Under the pieces are notes generated by a model. It searched no databases and had not been told where the DNA came from. It was given only the letters and a program-made list of their open reading frames with translations. Position numbers and translations under genes: made by a program. From Nocardioides dongkuii (GTDB lineage: Bacteria; Actinomycetota; Actinomycetes; Propionibacteriales; Nocardioidaceae): a stretch of 64,000 nucleotides of DNA. Each line of letters begins with the position of its first letter. Position 1 is the stretch's first letter. The stretch lies in NCBI RefSeq assembly GCF_014127485.1, contig NZ_CP059903.1, positions 1,798,001 to 1,862,000 on the forward strand, written 5' to 3'. Below, piece after piece: positions 28,214 to 37,550 of this stretch.

Positions 28214-30591
28214 GCGGAGCCGTCTGGTCCTGGTGGCCGGGGGGACGCCTGGTGGTTCGAGAGTTGGAGCGCCAGGACGTTTTCGACCATGTCACCGTCG
28301 ACGCCTACGCGCCGGCCACCGGTGAACTGCTGGCGCTGGGCCTAGATGAGTTGACTCCCCTAGCAGAGCGGGACTGGACCGCGGCCGAGCTTGAGGAGCG
28401 GCTGCTCGCCCTCCGGGTGTTGGCCGAGGCCGGCACCGGCAACCCGATCGCGGCGAGTGCCCATGTTGACCTGCTGCCTCACCAGCTGGCGATCTTGCAG
28501 CGGGCACTGCGGCTCAGCCCGGTGCGGCTCGCGGTGTGTTGCGAGGTCGGTCTGGGCAAGACGACGACGGCCGGCGCCATCGCTACGGAGTTGCTCGCTC
28601 GAGGCCGTGCTCGCCGCGTCCTGGTCGTGGCTCCAAAGGGGATGCAGCTGCAGTGGGTGGCAGAGATGCGTGACAAGTTCGCTCAGGAGTTCACCCGGAT
28701 CGGTCCCGAAGGCGTGCCGATCGACGCGGCCGCGTCGGTCTGGAGCTCAGTCGATCTGGCGGTGACCAGTCTCGACGCCATCAAGCCGCTTCGTCGCCGC
28801 GCTGGCTGGAGCCAGCAGCAGCTCGACGACTACAACGCTGCCCGGATGCAAGGGGTCATCAACGCCGGCTGGGACCTGGTGATCATCGACGAAGCCCACC
28901 ACGTCGCCGGCTCCAGTGAGGACGTCGCCCGCTACCAGCTTGCCCGAGAACTGGCCGGCTCCGCCGAAAACTACTTGCTGCTGACCGCGACCCCGCACTC
29001 GGGCAAGTCGGAGAGCTTTCGCCGCTTCCTGGGGCTCCTGGATCCTTCATTCCAGTCGGACCGGGAGATCACCAAGGCCACGGTCGGAGCCGTCATCGCC
29101 CGCACCGACAAGCGGGGAGCGGTCGACAATTCCGGGCGTGCCCTGTTCCATCCTCGTACTACGCACCTGGAGCTGGTCTCGTGGGACCGCCATCCGCTGC
29201 ACCGGGAGCTCTACGAGAATGTTACGGAGTACGTCCGGGAGGGCTTCCTCAAGGCACAGGCCTCGGGCAACACAGCCCGGGGCTTCCTGATGCTGCTGCT
29301 GCAGCGTCTGGTCGCCAGCTCGTCGGCGGCGATTCTGTCGGCGCTGGACCGTCGTCTCGCCTCCTTGGTGGGTACGGCCGATGAGTCCCAACTCGGTTGG
29401 GACGAGCTCGAGGAAGCCGAGGTCAACGCTCTCCTACTGCCGGAGGCCCCGGACGCCGCGGCGCTTCGCGCCCTGGTCAACCTGGCCCGCCGTACCGTCT
29501 CGGAGGAGACCGACCCGAAGACCCTTCACTTCCTGCGGCTGCTCGCTACGCTTCAACGAGCGGAGCGTGACCCGGCGGTGAAGGTGCTTATCTTCACCCA
29601 GTTCCGCGCGACCCAGCGAGCCTTGGTGAAGGTCCTGGAGAGCCAAGGCATTTCAACGGCGAGCGTGAACGGGTCGATGGGACTCGCCGAGCGCGCTGGT
29701 GCTCAGGCTGCGTTCCGCGGCGACGCTCAGGTGCTGGTCTCGACCGATGCGGGTGGCGAGGGAGTTAACCTGCAGTTCGCTCACGTGGTCGTCAACTGGG
29801 ACCTGCCGTGGACGCCGACTCTGTTGGAGCAGCGGATCGGGCGGGTGGATCGGATCGGCCAGTCCACGCCGGTGCACGCGTACAACTTCGTTCTCGACGA
29901 CAGCGTCGACCAGCGGGTGCTCGAGGTGCTTGAGCAGAAGCTCGCGGTGATCCTCGCCGAGCTCGGCGTAGACAAGCGCAACGACGTACTTGCGACCGTC
30001 GATGACCTCACCGACTCGCTTTACGTTACTGCGATCGTCGAACCCGAACGACTCCGGTCGGCCGGGGAGGACTTCGTGTCAGCCGTGCAGAAGCATCTCG
30101 TCGAGGCCGCTGAAGCCCAGGAGATCCTGACCTCGATCGCGGTGGCGCCGCCGCCACCAACGGCCTCTCCGATCCCGGAGCTCGTACGTCGCCTCGAGGC
30201 GCTGACCGGTACCAAGAGTAGCGAAGCCCTGCGTTCCGGAGCGGTTGTCGTTCCGGGAGAGCCGGTCCCCAAGCTCAAGGTCGCCTCAGCCCCGGGCTGG
30301 CTGGCGCTCGGGCGGGCGACGTCCGGGACCAGTGGGTCCTCCACCGCGTTCGCGGTCTTCGTCCATGACTCAGGGCGGCCTGATCCGCGGCGTGGGCGGG
30401 AGCTTCTGTCCACCCTGACCTCCGGACCTATCGGCGACCCACTGTCGACGGCTGTCCTCCCACTGGAGCGTCACGCGTTCCTGCAGAAGGTCCTCCTCGA
30501 TTACGGGTACACCGCCCTGCAGGACCTCGGCGGCGGCGCGCTGCCGCCGAGACCGCATCTTCGGCTCGCTCTCGGACTCCGTTGCGTATGA
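28210..30591 (+). CDS. BREX type 3 helicase (BrxHII), SNF2-like DEAH
   Basis: 793 aa superfamily 2 helicase/translocase. Motif Q region LPHQLAILQRAL, Walker A GLGKT (114-118), DEAH box D227-H230, motif III TATPHSGK, helicase C domain with VSTDAGGEGVNLQ and motif VI QRIGRVDRIGQ. In type 3 BREX the helicase sits between pglX and pglZ, exactly as here. GTG start overlapping the pglX stop; its own TGA overlaps the pglZ ATG. Confidence 0.87.
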   Translation: MSGAVWSWWPGGRLVVRELERQDVFDHVTVDAYAPATGELLALGLDELTPLAERDWTAAELEERLLALRVLAEAGTGNPIAASAHVDLLPHQLAILQRALRLSPVRLAVCCEVGLGKTTTAGAIATELLARGRARRVLVVAPKGMQLQWVAEMRDKFAQEFTRIGPEGVPIDAAASVWSSVDLAVTSLDAIKPLRRRAGWSQQQLDDYNAARMQGVINAGWDLVIIDEAHHVAGSSEDVARYQLARELAGSAENYLLLTATPHSGKSESFRRFLGLLDPSFQSDREITKATVGAVIARTDKRGAVDNSGRALFHPRTTHLELVSWDRHPLHRELYENVTEYVREGFLKAQASGNTARGFLMLLLQRLVASSSAAILSALDRRLASLVGTADESQLGWDELEEAEVNALLLPEAPDAAALRALVNLARRTVSEETDPKTLHFLRLLATLQRAERDPAVKVLIFTQFRATQRALVKVLESQGISTASVNGSMGLAERAGAQAAFRGDAQVLVSTDAGGEGVNLQFAHVVVNWDLPWTPTLLEQRIGRVDRIGQSTPVHAYNFVLDDSVDQRVLEVLEQKLAVILAELGVDKRNDVLATVDDLTDSLYVTAIVEPERLRSAGEDFVSAVQKHLVEAAEAQEILTSIAVAPPPPTASPIPELVRRLEALTGTKSSEALRSGAVVVPGEPVPKLKVASAPGWLALGRATSGTSGSSTAFAVFVHDSGRPDPRRGRELLSTLTSGPIGDPLSTAVLPLERHAFLQKVLLDYGYTALQDLGGGALPPRPHLRLALGLRCV

Positions 30592-32372
30592 GTCGCCGAA
30601 CCTGGGACACCCTGGTCGGCCCGGTGACGGTGCCAGCCGGCGGCGTACACCTGCTGCTGGACCCTGACAAGCTCGACGAGCAACCGGGCGCAGTAGTCGT
30701 CACCGACCGCTGGCAGCTCCGACGGCTGCTCGAGCTGGAAGTGCCGGTGCGGGCAGTTGAGGCGGCCACTCTGCTCCTGCATCTTCAGATCGCCGATCTC
30801 CGGACGGTCTCGGATCTGCCCTTTGACGCCCGTTCGCTGCCGCGGCACACCATCGATATCCGCACATCTGCTGCCGTTCGCCAGGAGGCGACCAAGCTGC
30901 CTCGCCCCGTCCTTAAGGCACTCCTCGACCGTGGTTCCCTGCGTGAGCGGACCACGCGGGCCGCACACCTGCTCACGGACCTGGCATGGCCCGCCGAGAG
31001 GGGCTACGAGGTGACGGCCGCCCTCCGCCTTGCCGCGCTTGGACCGGCCCTACGCCTTACGGTGGCCGACACCTTGCCGGCTGGCTGGCTCCATCAGACT
31101 CTGCTGGCGCCGGATCCGGTGGCCGTCGTCGCCCAGGAAGCACGGACCTGGTGGGAGCACGGCTCCCACGATCAGCTCGACCACGCCCTTCGCATAGCCA
31201 CACCGGAACTGGAGGAGCTCGTACGGGCCGGTGACATAACTCCTCCTCAGACGCCCGTGGCACGCTCGATCCCTGCATCTCTGCGCCAAGCAGTCGCCCG
31301 GCGTCAAGGCGAGACGTCGCTGACCATGCTGGTGGAGACCCTCAACACCACGGCTTCTTCCCTGGAGGGCTGGATCGGCGTGGCCAACGACTGGGCAACA
31401 ATCCGACGGCTGCTGAGCCAGCTTCCCGAGACGATCGTCGCCGAGTGGACCGACCGCGCTTGGTTCCGCTGGAAGCAGGTCGATGAAAGCTGGAACCCCT
31501 GGTTGCAGAAGGAGTACGGCCGCCAGCTCGGCCGCAGCCCAGCCCAGCCGGTCTCCGTCCATCAGGTCGCTCTGTTCCTAGCGCGCCGACGTGGCACTTC
31601 GGGCCAAAGGATCGTCCTGCTCGTCCTCGACGGCCTTGGAATACCCCAGTGGCAACTCCTGCAGCAGGAGCTTCACCTCTCCGTGATTGAGGAGCGACGG
31701 CTGCTGGCCGGCCTTCCGACACTGACATCCATCAGTCGCCAAGCGATCTTCGCAGGCAAGACACCCAAGGACTTCGCAGCGACGGCCAAGACGACCACCC
31801 ACGAAGGCAAGCACTGGACTGAGTTCTGGCAAGCGCAGGGGCTGCGTCCAGATCAGATCCACTATGCCAAGACCCTCGGAGGAACCTCTGCCGAGTGGGA
31901 ACCTCCGGCTAGCGGTTCCCGCGTCGCGGGCTATGCCGTGGGCGCCCCAGACAAGCTCCTGCATGGCGCCGAGGTACTCGGTGACCGCCAGCTCAGCGCG
32001 GGCATCGTCCAGTGGGCCCAAGCCGGCTACGTCACCGCAGCTCAGACCTGGTGCCAGACCGAAGGTGCTGAACTCTGGATCACGTCTGACCATGGCAATC
32101 TGCCCACCAATGCCACGACGTTCCTGGCGAAGAACCTCACCACTCAGCGCGTAGGGCACCGCGTCGCCTTCCACTCCCGCGAGACCTTCCGGGACCAGAG
32201 CTCCCAGCCAGGCCTGGCCTGGACACCGCCAGGTCTCGGAGCGGCTGTAGAGACTCTGGGACATCCCTACTTTGCCCCCGACCGGACGGCGTTTACGGCC
32301 GCCTCCCACACCGTTGCCCACGGAGGCCTCAGCATCGATGAAGTCATCGTGCCGCTGGTTAGGGTTGTCTGA
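30588..32372 (+). CDS. pglZ: PglZ, alkaline phosphatase-superfamily BREX protein
   Basis: 594 aa from the ATG at 30588, chosen over a TTG at 30582 because it forms the ATGA overlap with the helicase stop. The PglZ domain shows the metal-binding motifs LLVLDGLGIPQW in the middle and ITSDHGNLP toward the C-terminus, followed by AHGGLSIDEVIVPL at the end. PglZ is a hallmark of all BREX types; its nuclease/phosphatase activity on nucleic acid has been proposed. Confidence 0.9.
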   Translation: MSRRTWDTLVGPVTVPAGGVHLLLDPDKLDEQPGAVVVTDRWQLRRLLELEVPVRAVEAATLLLHLQIADLRTVSDLPFDARSLPRHTIDIRTSAAVRQEATKLPRPVLKALLDRGSLRERTTRAAHLLTDLAWPAERGYEVTAALRLAALGPALRLTVADTLPAGWLHQTLLAPDPVAVVAQEARTWWEHGSHDQLDHALRIATPELEELVRAGDITPPQTPVARSIPASLRQAVARRQGETSLTMLVETLNTTASSLEGWIGVANDWATIRRLLSQLPETIVAEWTDRAWFRWKQVDESWNPWLQKEYGRQLGRSPAQPVSVHQVALFLARRRGTSGQRIVLLVLDGLGIPQWQLLQQELHLSVIEERRLLAGLPTLTSISRQAIFAGKTPKDFAATAKTTTHEGKHWTEFWQAQGLRPDQIHYAKTLGGTSAEWEPPASGSRVAGYAVGAPDKLLHGAEVLGDRQLSAGIVQWAQAGYVTAAQTWCQTEGAELWITSDHGNLPTNATTFLAKNLTTQRVGHRVAFHSRETFRDQSSQPGLAWTPPGLGAAVETLGHPYFAPDRTAFTAASHTVAHGGLSIDEVIVPLVRVV

Positions 32373-33112
32373 TGACCGGAGCTCTTCTCGATCGCGAGTT
32401 GAAAGTGACTTGGCTGACCAAGGCGCTGAGCCTAGCGGTCGACCAGGTGCCGGTCGCTGACGCGCGGCGCACTCTGCGCGAGGACCTGGTTGGGGAGGGT
32501 CTCGGTCGGGAAGCGGCTATCAAGACGGTGACCGCCTTGAGCCGCGTGTGGCTACTGCCTATGCAGCGGCGAGATGACTGGACCACGTGGGTGCTCACCG
32601 CGGGACCTGATGTCCTTGATCTGCGGCCGTTCCACATCGGAGCACTGCTCGCAACTGAACCATTCTTCTGTAGCCTCTTGGAGGCCGTGGGCCGGGAATC
32701 TCGAGCCGCAGAGAACGTCAATACCGTTGCCGTGCGGAAGCGACTTCGTGACCGGTACGGCCCGCGGCGAGGAATAGATGTCGCCACTCAGAGAGGCGTG
32801 AAGACCCTGCGCGATCTAGGTCTGCTCGTCGGCGCGCCCGCCGACTCCATCAGCTTGGTGGGACGGGTAGATGTCCATGACAGCGAGTTGGCCGCTTGGC
32901 TTGTCCGCTGTCTGCTCGAAGGCCGCGGGGCTGAGTCGATCCCTGAAACCGACCTGCCTCATGCCCCTGAATTCTTTGGCCTCTCCCTTCCTCGGAGGCT
33001 TCCCCGCAGCGCGGCTGGGATAACACAGCACGCGGAAGGGCTAGGGCGAAGGGTTCTTGCGCTATCTCCATCTTCCTCAAGCGTTCGTGAGCTCGAGGCT
33101 GGCGTCAGCTGA
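32372..33112 (+). CDS. brxA: BrxA (DUF1819) of BREX type 3
   Basis: 246 aa. Starts in a TGATG overlap with pglZ. The DUF1819 layout is recognisable: VADARRTLREDLVGEGLGREA, then an ALLATEPFFCSLLEAVGRE-type stretch, VRKRLRDRYGP and a winged-helix-like TLRDLGLL block. BrxA homologues are DNA-binding proteins. In type 3 systems it is last in the operon, matching this position. Its last codons overlap the convergent DUF1643-like gene. Confidence 0.8.
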   Translation: MTGALLDRELKVTWLTKALSLAVDQVPVADARRTLREDLVGEGLGREAAIKTVTALSRVWLLPMQRRDDWTTWVLTAGPDVLDLRPFHIGALLATEPFFCSLLEAVGRESRAAENVNTVAVRKRLRDRYGPRRGIDVATQRGVKTLRDLGLLVGAPADSISLVGRVDVHDSELAAWLVRCLLEGRGAESIPETDLPHAPEFFGLSLPRRLPRSAAGITQHAEGLGRRVLALSPSSSSVRELEAGVS

Positions 33113-33617
33113 CGTCTTGTCGGAGACCGAGGCTGCGGCTGAGCGCTTCTGCGAATGGCACGCCCGGATACGTTCGAAAGGTCCACCGCTGCCACCGAGA
33201 CGGGTGCCGTGGACCGTTCCCAACCTGATAGATCGGTAGCCCGCGCTTCCCTATCTCGCACTGCAACCAAGCGACCTGCGCACGGTGGTGCATCCGGGCC
33301 GGCCCGGTCGGCTCCGTGGTCCCATACCCGAGAAGAATGTGGGTTCCCCGATCAAGCGCCGCTTCGATGGTGTCACGCGCGCGCAGCCACACTTCCGACT
33401 CGCGGCCGATCTCAGATATCCCACCAGTGCTGTGCGTTGCGCCTTCAAACAGGTTCGTTACCTCGGACTGCTGGCAGTCAAGCAACTCGGCAGCTTGACG
33501 AACGCGGCGGAGGGTCCGCGCGCCTGAGGTCGTCGGAGGGTTGGCAAGTACGCAAACCAAGACTCGGGCTGGGGTCTCTGGACCGGGACCTCCGCTCGCT
33601 ACAGTCGGTCGATCCAC
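33105..33617 (-). CDS. DUF1643-like protein convergent with the BREX operon
   Basis: 170 aa from a GTG at 33617 with GAGG 4 nt upstream. VLVCVLANPPTTSG...RTLRRVRQAAE, TNLFEGATHSTGGISEIGRE and HILLGYGTTEP follow the DUF1643 pattern (LNPS ... NLF ... WG). Function of the domain is unknown. It overlaps the upstream 104-aa gene by 19 nt, so the two form an operon, and it runs 8 nt into the 3' end of brxA on the other strand. Could be a BREX accessory or merely a neighbour. Confidence 0.6.
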   Translation of the reverse strand: MDRPTVASGGPGPETPARVLVCVLANPPTTSGARTLRRVRQAAELLDCQQSEVTNLFEGATHSTGGISEIGRESEVWLRARDTIEAALDRGTHILLGYGTTEPTGPARMHHRAQVAWLQCEIGKRGLPIYQVGNGPRHPSRWQRWTFRTYPGVPFAEALSRSLGLRQDVS

Positions 33618-33913
33618 GTGTCCTCGTCGCGGTCGTCCCACGCCGACCCGCCGGAGGCAATCCCCGTCGGCGTCCGAACGAGAATGGAGAGTACGCGAAG
33701 TCCCTCATCGTGCGTGAGCGCTCGCAGCGATTCAACTGGACGGCCCACCGCAGATTCGATAATTTTCCGACGCTCGGCGATTGAGGTGACACCACGACGT
33801 TCTAGCGCCTCGCGCAACATCGCGACCTGCCAATCGGGGATGAGCAAAGGCGCCCGAGCAGGTTCCGGCTGCGTGACCGGCTCGTCATCGAACAGCGAGA
33901 ACTCGTCGGACAC
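33599..33913 (-). CDS. Hypothetical protein, first gene of the DUF1643 pair
   Basis: 104 aa from a GTG at 33913 (VSDEFSLFDDEPVTQPEP). An acidic, Pro-rich N-terminus leads to a predicted helical body (IPDWQVAMLREALERRGVTSIAERRKIIESAVGRPVESLRALTHDE) and an acidic tail. No family recognised; the start-site choice is uncertain because the frame is open further upstream. Confidence 0.5.
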   Translation of the reverse strand: MSDEFSLFDDEPVTQPEPARAPLLIPDWQVAMLREALERRGVTSIAERRKIIESAVGRPVESLRALTHDEGLRVLSILVRTPTGIASGGSAWDDRDEDTWIDRL

Positions 33914-34507
33914 AGCTCCAGTGTATGAAGTGGGCTGGGGCTGCCGCACGCGACACCTCATCAGTCGTAGGCATCCCCGGGTTACGGCCCGGAGTCCGAA
34001 ACCCGATGCCAAGTACTCGATCGCGATGGCGTCCCAGACGAACATGGGCACGGCGACGCTGCTGAGCCCGCCGGGCGCTCCCGCGGCGGTCGCGCCCGTC
34101 AGGGTGCCCGGGCGGTGAGCAGGACTCCTCCAAGGCAAGCCGGCGGCGCCCGCCCCCCAGCGCGGTGTCGCGGATCCGACGCGTCGGCGCAAGGACACGC
34201 GACCGCCCTCCGATCTCGGGCTAGCGATGCCCAAGCCCCACGAAGCAATCACCGCATCGGGGAGCACCAACAGCAACAGCAACGACCACGGCGTCTCCTC
34301 GCCGGTTCTCGAACCGCCACCCCACGCGACCCGCTCTCGCGACGGACCGAAGTTGCCATCACATTCTTATCCCTACCACCTTAGAAAAAGGCTTCGCCGT
34401 CGGTTCACTGACGGCCAGTGACGGGTCCACGGATCCCCACGCCCCCAGGGTTCGAAGACCTCAGAAAAGAGCGGCACGCATGCTACGAAGGTCCGTAGAT
34501 CAACAAG

Positions 34508-34536
34508 CTCGGCCCGTCCCCCTGGGGCGGGCCGAG
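34508..34536. terminator. Strong hairpin upstream of the relaxase gene
   Basis: CTCGGCCCGTCCC / GGGGCGGGCCGAG, 13-bp stem with one G-T pair and a 3-nt loop. Either a terminator or a structural element of a transfer origin. Confidence 0.5.
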
Positions 34537-34552
34537 CGCCATTTCGAGGCTA

Positions 34553-34571
34553 AGTGACGAGCAGTGACGGG
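34553..34571 (+). repeat. Tandem AGTGACGRG repeats before the relaxase
   Basis: AGTGACGAG (34553-34561) and AGTGACGGG (34563-34571), exactly 10 bp apart and ending two bases before the first possible relaxase start; a further copy at 34417-34425. Spacing of one helical turn suggests protein binding. Confidence 0.45.
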
Positions 34572-34573
34572 CG

Positions 34574-37327
34574 GTGAGTGGGGGAGTGCACGGCGGGGTG
34601 AAGTTCTACCGCGGCGCCGCTGCCGCCGCACGCTCCTACGTCGAGGCCGACCGGTCACGCGTCGATGACTACTACCTGGCCGAGGGCACCGGACTCGCCA
34701 CCCACTACGTCGCGACCCCGACCGCTGGCGACGACGCTGGTGTCGAAGTGGCAGGGACGCTCGACGGCGACAGCTACGAGCGATGGGTCGCGGGCTACGA
34801 CGTCGCCACCGGAGCTGCGAAGGGTCGGCTCCGCGGCGACGAGCACGGACTGCGGTTCGTCGAGGTCGTGGTCAACGGGCCGAAGACGTGGTCGCTCGCG
34901 GCCGCGATTCACCCCGCGATCGCCGACGCGTACGACGCCGCCCAGGAACGCGCCGCCGCCGAGATCATCGGCTGGGTCGCCGACCACGCCACGACTCGCG
35001 TCGGTCCGCGCGGTCGACAGGTGCAGGTGCCGGTCGAGCGAATCGAGGCAGCCGTCGTCCGACACCACACCTCCCGCGCCGGCGACCCGCACCGCCACCT
35101 CCACCTCCAGATCAACGCCCGCGTGTTCGCCCACGGCGCGTGGCGCGGACTGCACTCCGTCGGTGTCGTCGACAGCATCGAGGCGATCAACGGCATCGGC
35201 CACGCCGCCGTCGCCTGTGACCCCGAGTTCCGGCGCTCGCTCGCCGCGCACGGCTACACCCTCGACGCCAGCACGGGCGAGATCACCGAGCTCGCGCCGT
35301 ACGCCGGCAGGTTCAGCGCCCGGGCCGCGCAGATCAACCGCAACGTCGATAAGTACGAAGCGGCTTGGCGCGTGGCCCACCCCGACCAGGAGCCCGGACC
35401 GCGCCAGCGACGGGCATGGGATCGCCGAGCCTGGGCGGAGGCGCGTCCCGACAAGGTCGTGCCGGCATCCGGCGCCGACCTCGCACAGCGGTGGATCGAC
35501 GAGCTGCACGGCCTCGGGTTCGATCCTCCGACGCCACCCACCGACCCGGTCGCGGCCATCCCGGCCGCGACGCCCATCGCCCGCATCAACCGCGACGCCG
35601 TAGCCGAGCTCGCGCTGGCGCGGCTCGGAGCTCGACGCTCCAGCTGGAACGCCGCCGACCTCCGCGGCGAGTGCGAGCGGATCATCGCCGACGTCGGGGT
35701 GATCGTCGACGGTGTCGTACGACGTGAACTGGGGGAGGACCTCATGGCTCGCGCGGTAGCCGCATCGCGCCCGCTCGTGCAGCGCGACGACGTACCTGAG
35801 CACGTCCGCGCGCTCACCTCGCGCGAGGTCATCGCCGTCGAGTCCGACATCGTCGCCCGCCTGGTAGCGCGAGCCGAGGCCCCCGGGACGCCGGCCAAGG
35901 TCGGTTCCGTCGTCGCCCGACGACAGCTCGACCAAGGCCAGCGAGACGTCGTCGGCGCACTCCTCGGCACAGGCCGACTGGTCGTTGTCGAGGGCGCGGC
36001 GGGCACCGGCAAGACCACCACCCTCTCCGCGGCCAGGGACGGTCTCGACAGCGACGGGCACCGACTGGTCGTGGTCACCCCGACCCTCAAGGCTGCGCAG
36101 GTCGCGGGGGAGCAGGTCGGGTGCGACGCCTTCTCGGCCGCCTGGCTCGTGCACCAGCACGGCTTCCGGTGGGACGACGACGGACGCTGGCACCGCGTCG
36201 ACCCCGACGACCACCCGAGCCCGCACGCACTCGCGCGACTCCTCCCAGGTGACGTCCTGCTCGTCGACGAAGCCGGCATGCTCGACCAGGACGTCATGCG
36301 CGCACTGCTCACCGTCGCCGACGAGGCCAGTGCCCGCGTCGCGCTCGTCGGCGACCGACACCAGCTGCCCGCCGTCGGACGCGGCGGCGCCTTCGACCTC
36401 GCCATCCGCTGGGCGCCGGACGAGGCACGCGTCGAGCTCGACACCGTCCACCGCTTCGTCGACGACACCTACGCCGACCTCACCCTCCAGATGCGCACCG
36501 GCGAACACAGCGCCGACGTCTTCGACGCACTCGTCGACCGCGGCGAGATCGTCATCCACCCGACCGAGGTCGAGCGCCTCGCGGCCGTCACACAGGCAGC
36601 CGCCGACGACCGGCGTTCGGCTCCCTTGCTCATCGCCGACACCCGCGAGCAGGTGGGTCTGCTCAACGCCGCCCTCCGCGACCTACGGCTCGCCGACGAG
36701 GGCGCGATCGAGTCGTCCGACGCGGCGACCCTGACAACGTCCGCCGGCGAACAACTCAGTGAAGGCGACCGCGTCGCCACCCGCCGCAACGACCGCGACC
36801 TGGGCGTCGCCAACCGCGACACCTGGACCGTCGCAGCCGTGGCCGACGACGGCTCCCTCCTCGTCCGAGGCCGGTGCGGCGAGCGGAGGCTGCCCGCCGA
36901 GTACGCCCGACGCCACGTCGAGCTCGCCTTCGCCACCACCGTGCACGGCGCCCAGGGCGACACCGTCGACCACGCGCACCTGCTCATCGGCGAGACCACC
37001 GGCGCGGCGTCGGCATACGTCGGCATGACCCGCGGCCGCCACCACAACACCGCCCACCTCGTCGCCGACTCCGCCGCCGACGCCCGCGCCCAATGGATCA
37101 ACGTCTTCAACCGCGACCGCGCCGACCTCGGACCCGCCCACGCGGCCACCCGCGCCGCCGACGACATCGACCGCTTTGGACCACAGATCACCCAGGCAGC
37201 AATCCAGGCTGCCGCTCTCCGACACCACGCCGAGCCCGACGACCGCACGCCACCGCGCCGGCAACCTGCTCACCACTTCCCTCACCACCCCGAACGAACT
37301 GAGCGCGGGCCCGGGATCGGCTTCTGA
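34574..37327 (+). CDS. MobF-family relaxase-helicase
   Basis: Up to 917 aa. N-terminal relaxase domain with candidate catalytic tyrosines in VDDYYLAEGTG and the HUH metal site PHRHLHL (H173, H175, H177 counted from 34574). C-terminal RecD-like helicase with Walker A GAAGTGKT (474-481), Walker B LLVDEAGMLD, and the late motif VHGAQGDTVDHAHLL. It nicks at oriT and unwinds the strand for transfer. The first GTG (34574) has no clear Shine-Dalgarno; GTG 34598 (VKFYRG) with GGGGGAG upstream is an equally good start. No type IV secretion genes accompany it. Confidence 0.88.
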   Translation: MSGGVHGGVKFYRGAAAAARSYVEADRSRVDDYYLAEGTGLATHYVATPTAGDDAGVEVAGTLDGDSYERWVAGYDVATGAAKGRLRGDEHGLRFVEVVVNGPKTWSLAAAIHPAIADAYDAAQERAAAEIIGWVADHATTRVGPRGRQVQVPVERIEAAVVRHHTSRAGDPHRHLHLQINARVFAHGAWRGLHSVGVVDSIEAINGIGHAAVACDPEFRRSLAAHGYTLDASTGEITELAPYAGRFSARAAQINRNVDKYEAAWRVAHPDQEPGPRQRRAWDRRAWAEARPDKVVPASGADLAQRWIDELHGLGFDPPTPPTDPVAAIPAATPIARINRDAVAELALARLGARRSSWNAADLRGECERIIADVGVIVDGVVRRELGEDLMARAVAASRPLVQRDDVPEHVRALTSREVIAVESDIVARLVARAEAPGTPAKVGSVVARRQLDQGQRDVVGALLGTGRLVVVEGAAGTGKTTTLSAARDGLDSDGHRLVVVTPTLKAAQVAGEQVGCDAFSAAWLVHQHGFRWDDDGRWHRVDPDDHPSPHALARLLPGDVLLVDEAGMLDQDVMRALLTVADEASARVALVGDRHQLPAVGRGGAFDLAIRWAPDEARVELDTVHRFVDDTYADLTLQMRTGEHSADVFDALVDRGEIVIHPTEVERLAAVTQAAADDRRSAPLLIADTREQVGLLNAALRDLRLADEGAIESSDAATLTTSAGEQLSEGDRVATRRNDRDLGVANRDTWTVAAVADDGSLLVRGRCGERRLPAEYARRHVELAFATTVHGAQGDTVDHAHLLIGETTGAASAYVGMTRGRHHNTAHLVADSAADARAQWINVFNRDRADLGPAHAATRAADDIDRFGPQITQAAIQAAALRHHAEPDDRTPPRRQPAHHFPHHPERTERGPGIGF

Positions 37328-37413
37328 GCAGCCCCGCACAAGGGCAAAACAGGCCGACTCAAACTTTCGGGGGGACGCACTCTGACCTGCACAAACACTG
37401 CGTACCCCCTGCC

Positions 37414-37447
37414 CCTCACCACGCCAGGGGGGACGGAAGTGGTGAGG
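37414..37447. repeat. Inverted repeat downstream of the relaxase
   Basis: CCTCACCAC and GTGGTGAGG, perfect 9-bp arms with a 16-nt spacer. In the 223-bp gap before the HTH genes; could be a transfer-origin element, an operator or a terminator. Confidence 0.45.
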
Positions 37448-37550
37448 CCCTTGAGGCACCCTGAGCACCTTCCTGTCCACCCCTGAGCGAGCGCGTCGCA
37501 CACCGCCCCCACTCGTCCAGACGACACCCCCTCCTCCCGGAAGGACGCTC

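Larger units (their letters stand above)
33914..34573. other. Gene-free stretch upstream of the relaxase gene
   Basis: 660 bp without a convincing gene; several short open frames read through GC-rich sequence. It contains a strong hairpin at 34508-34536 and AGTGACG repeats close to the relaxase start. A transfer origin would most likely be here or in 37328-37550. Confidence 0.5.

Noticed and set aside
21921..33112. DISARM or classical restriction-modification
   Set aside because: Helicase and methylase are present, but PglZ, BrxA and the large BrxC ATPase are BREX-specific and no DUF1998 or PLD nuclease gene is present.
34115..34384. Small plus-strand gene upstream of the relaxase
   Set aside because: No ribosome site, low-complexity product, overlapping equally poor frames on both strands.
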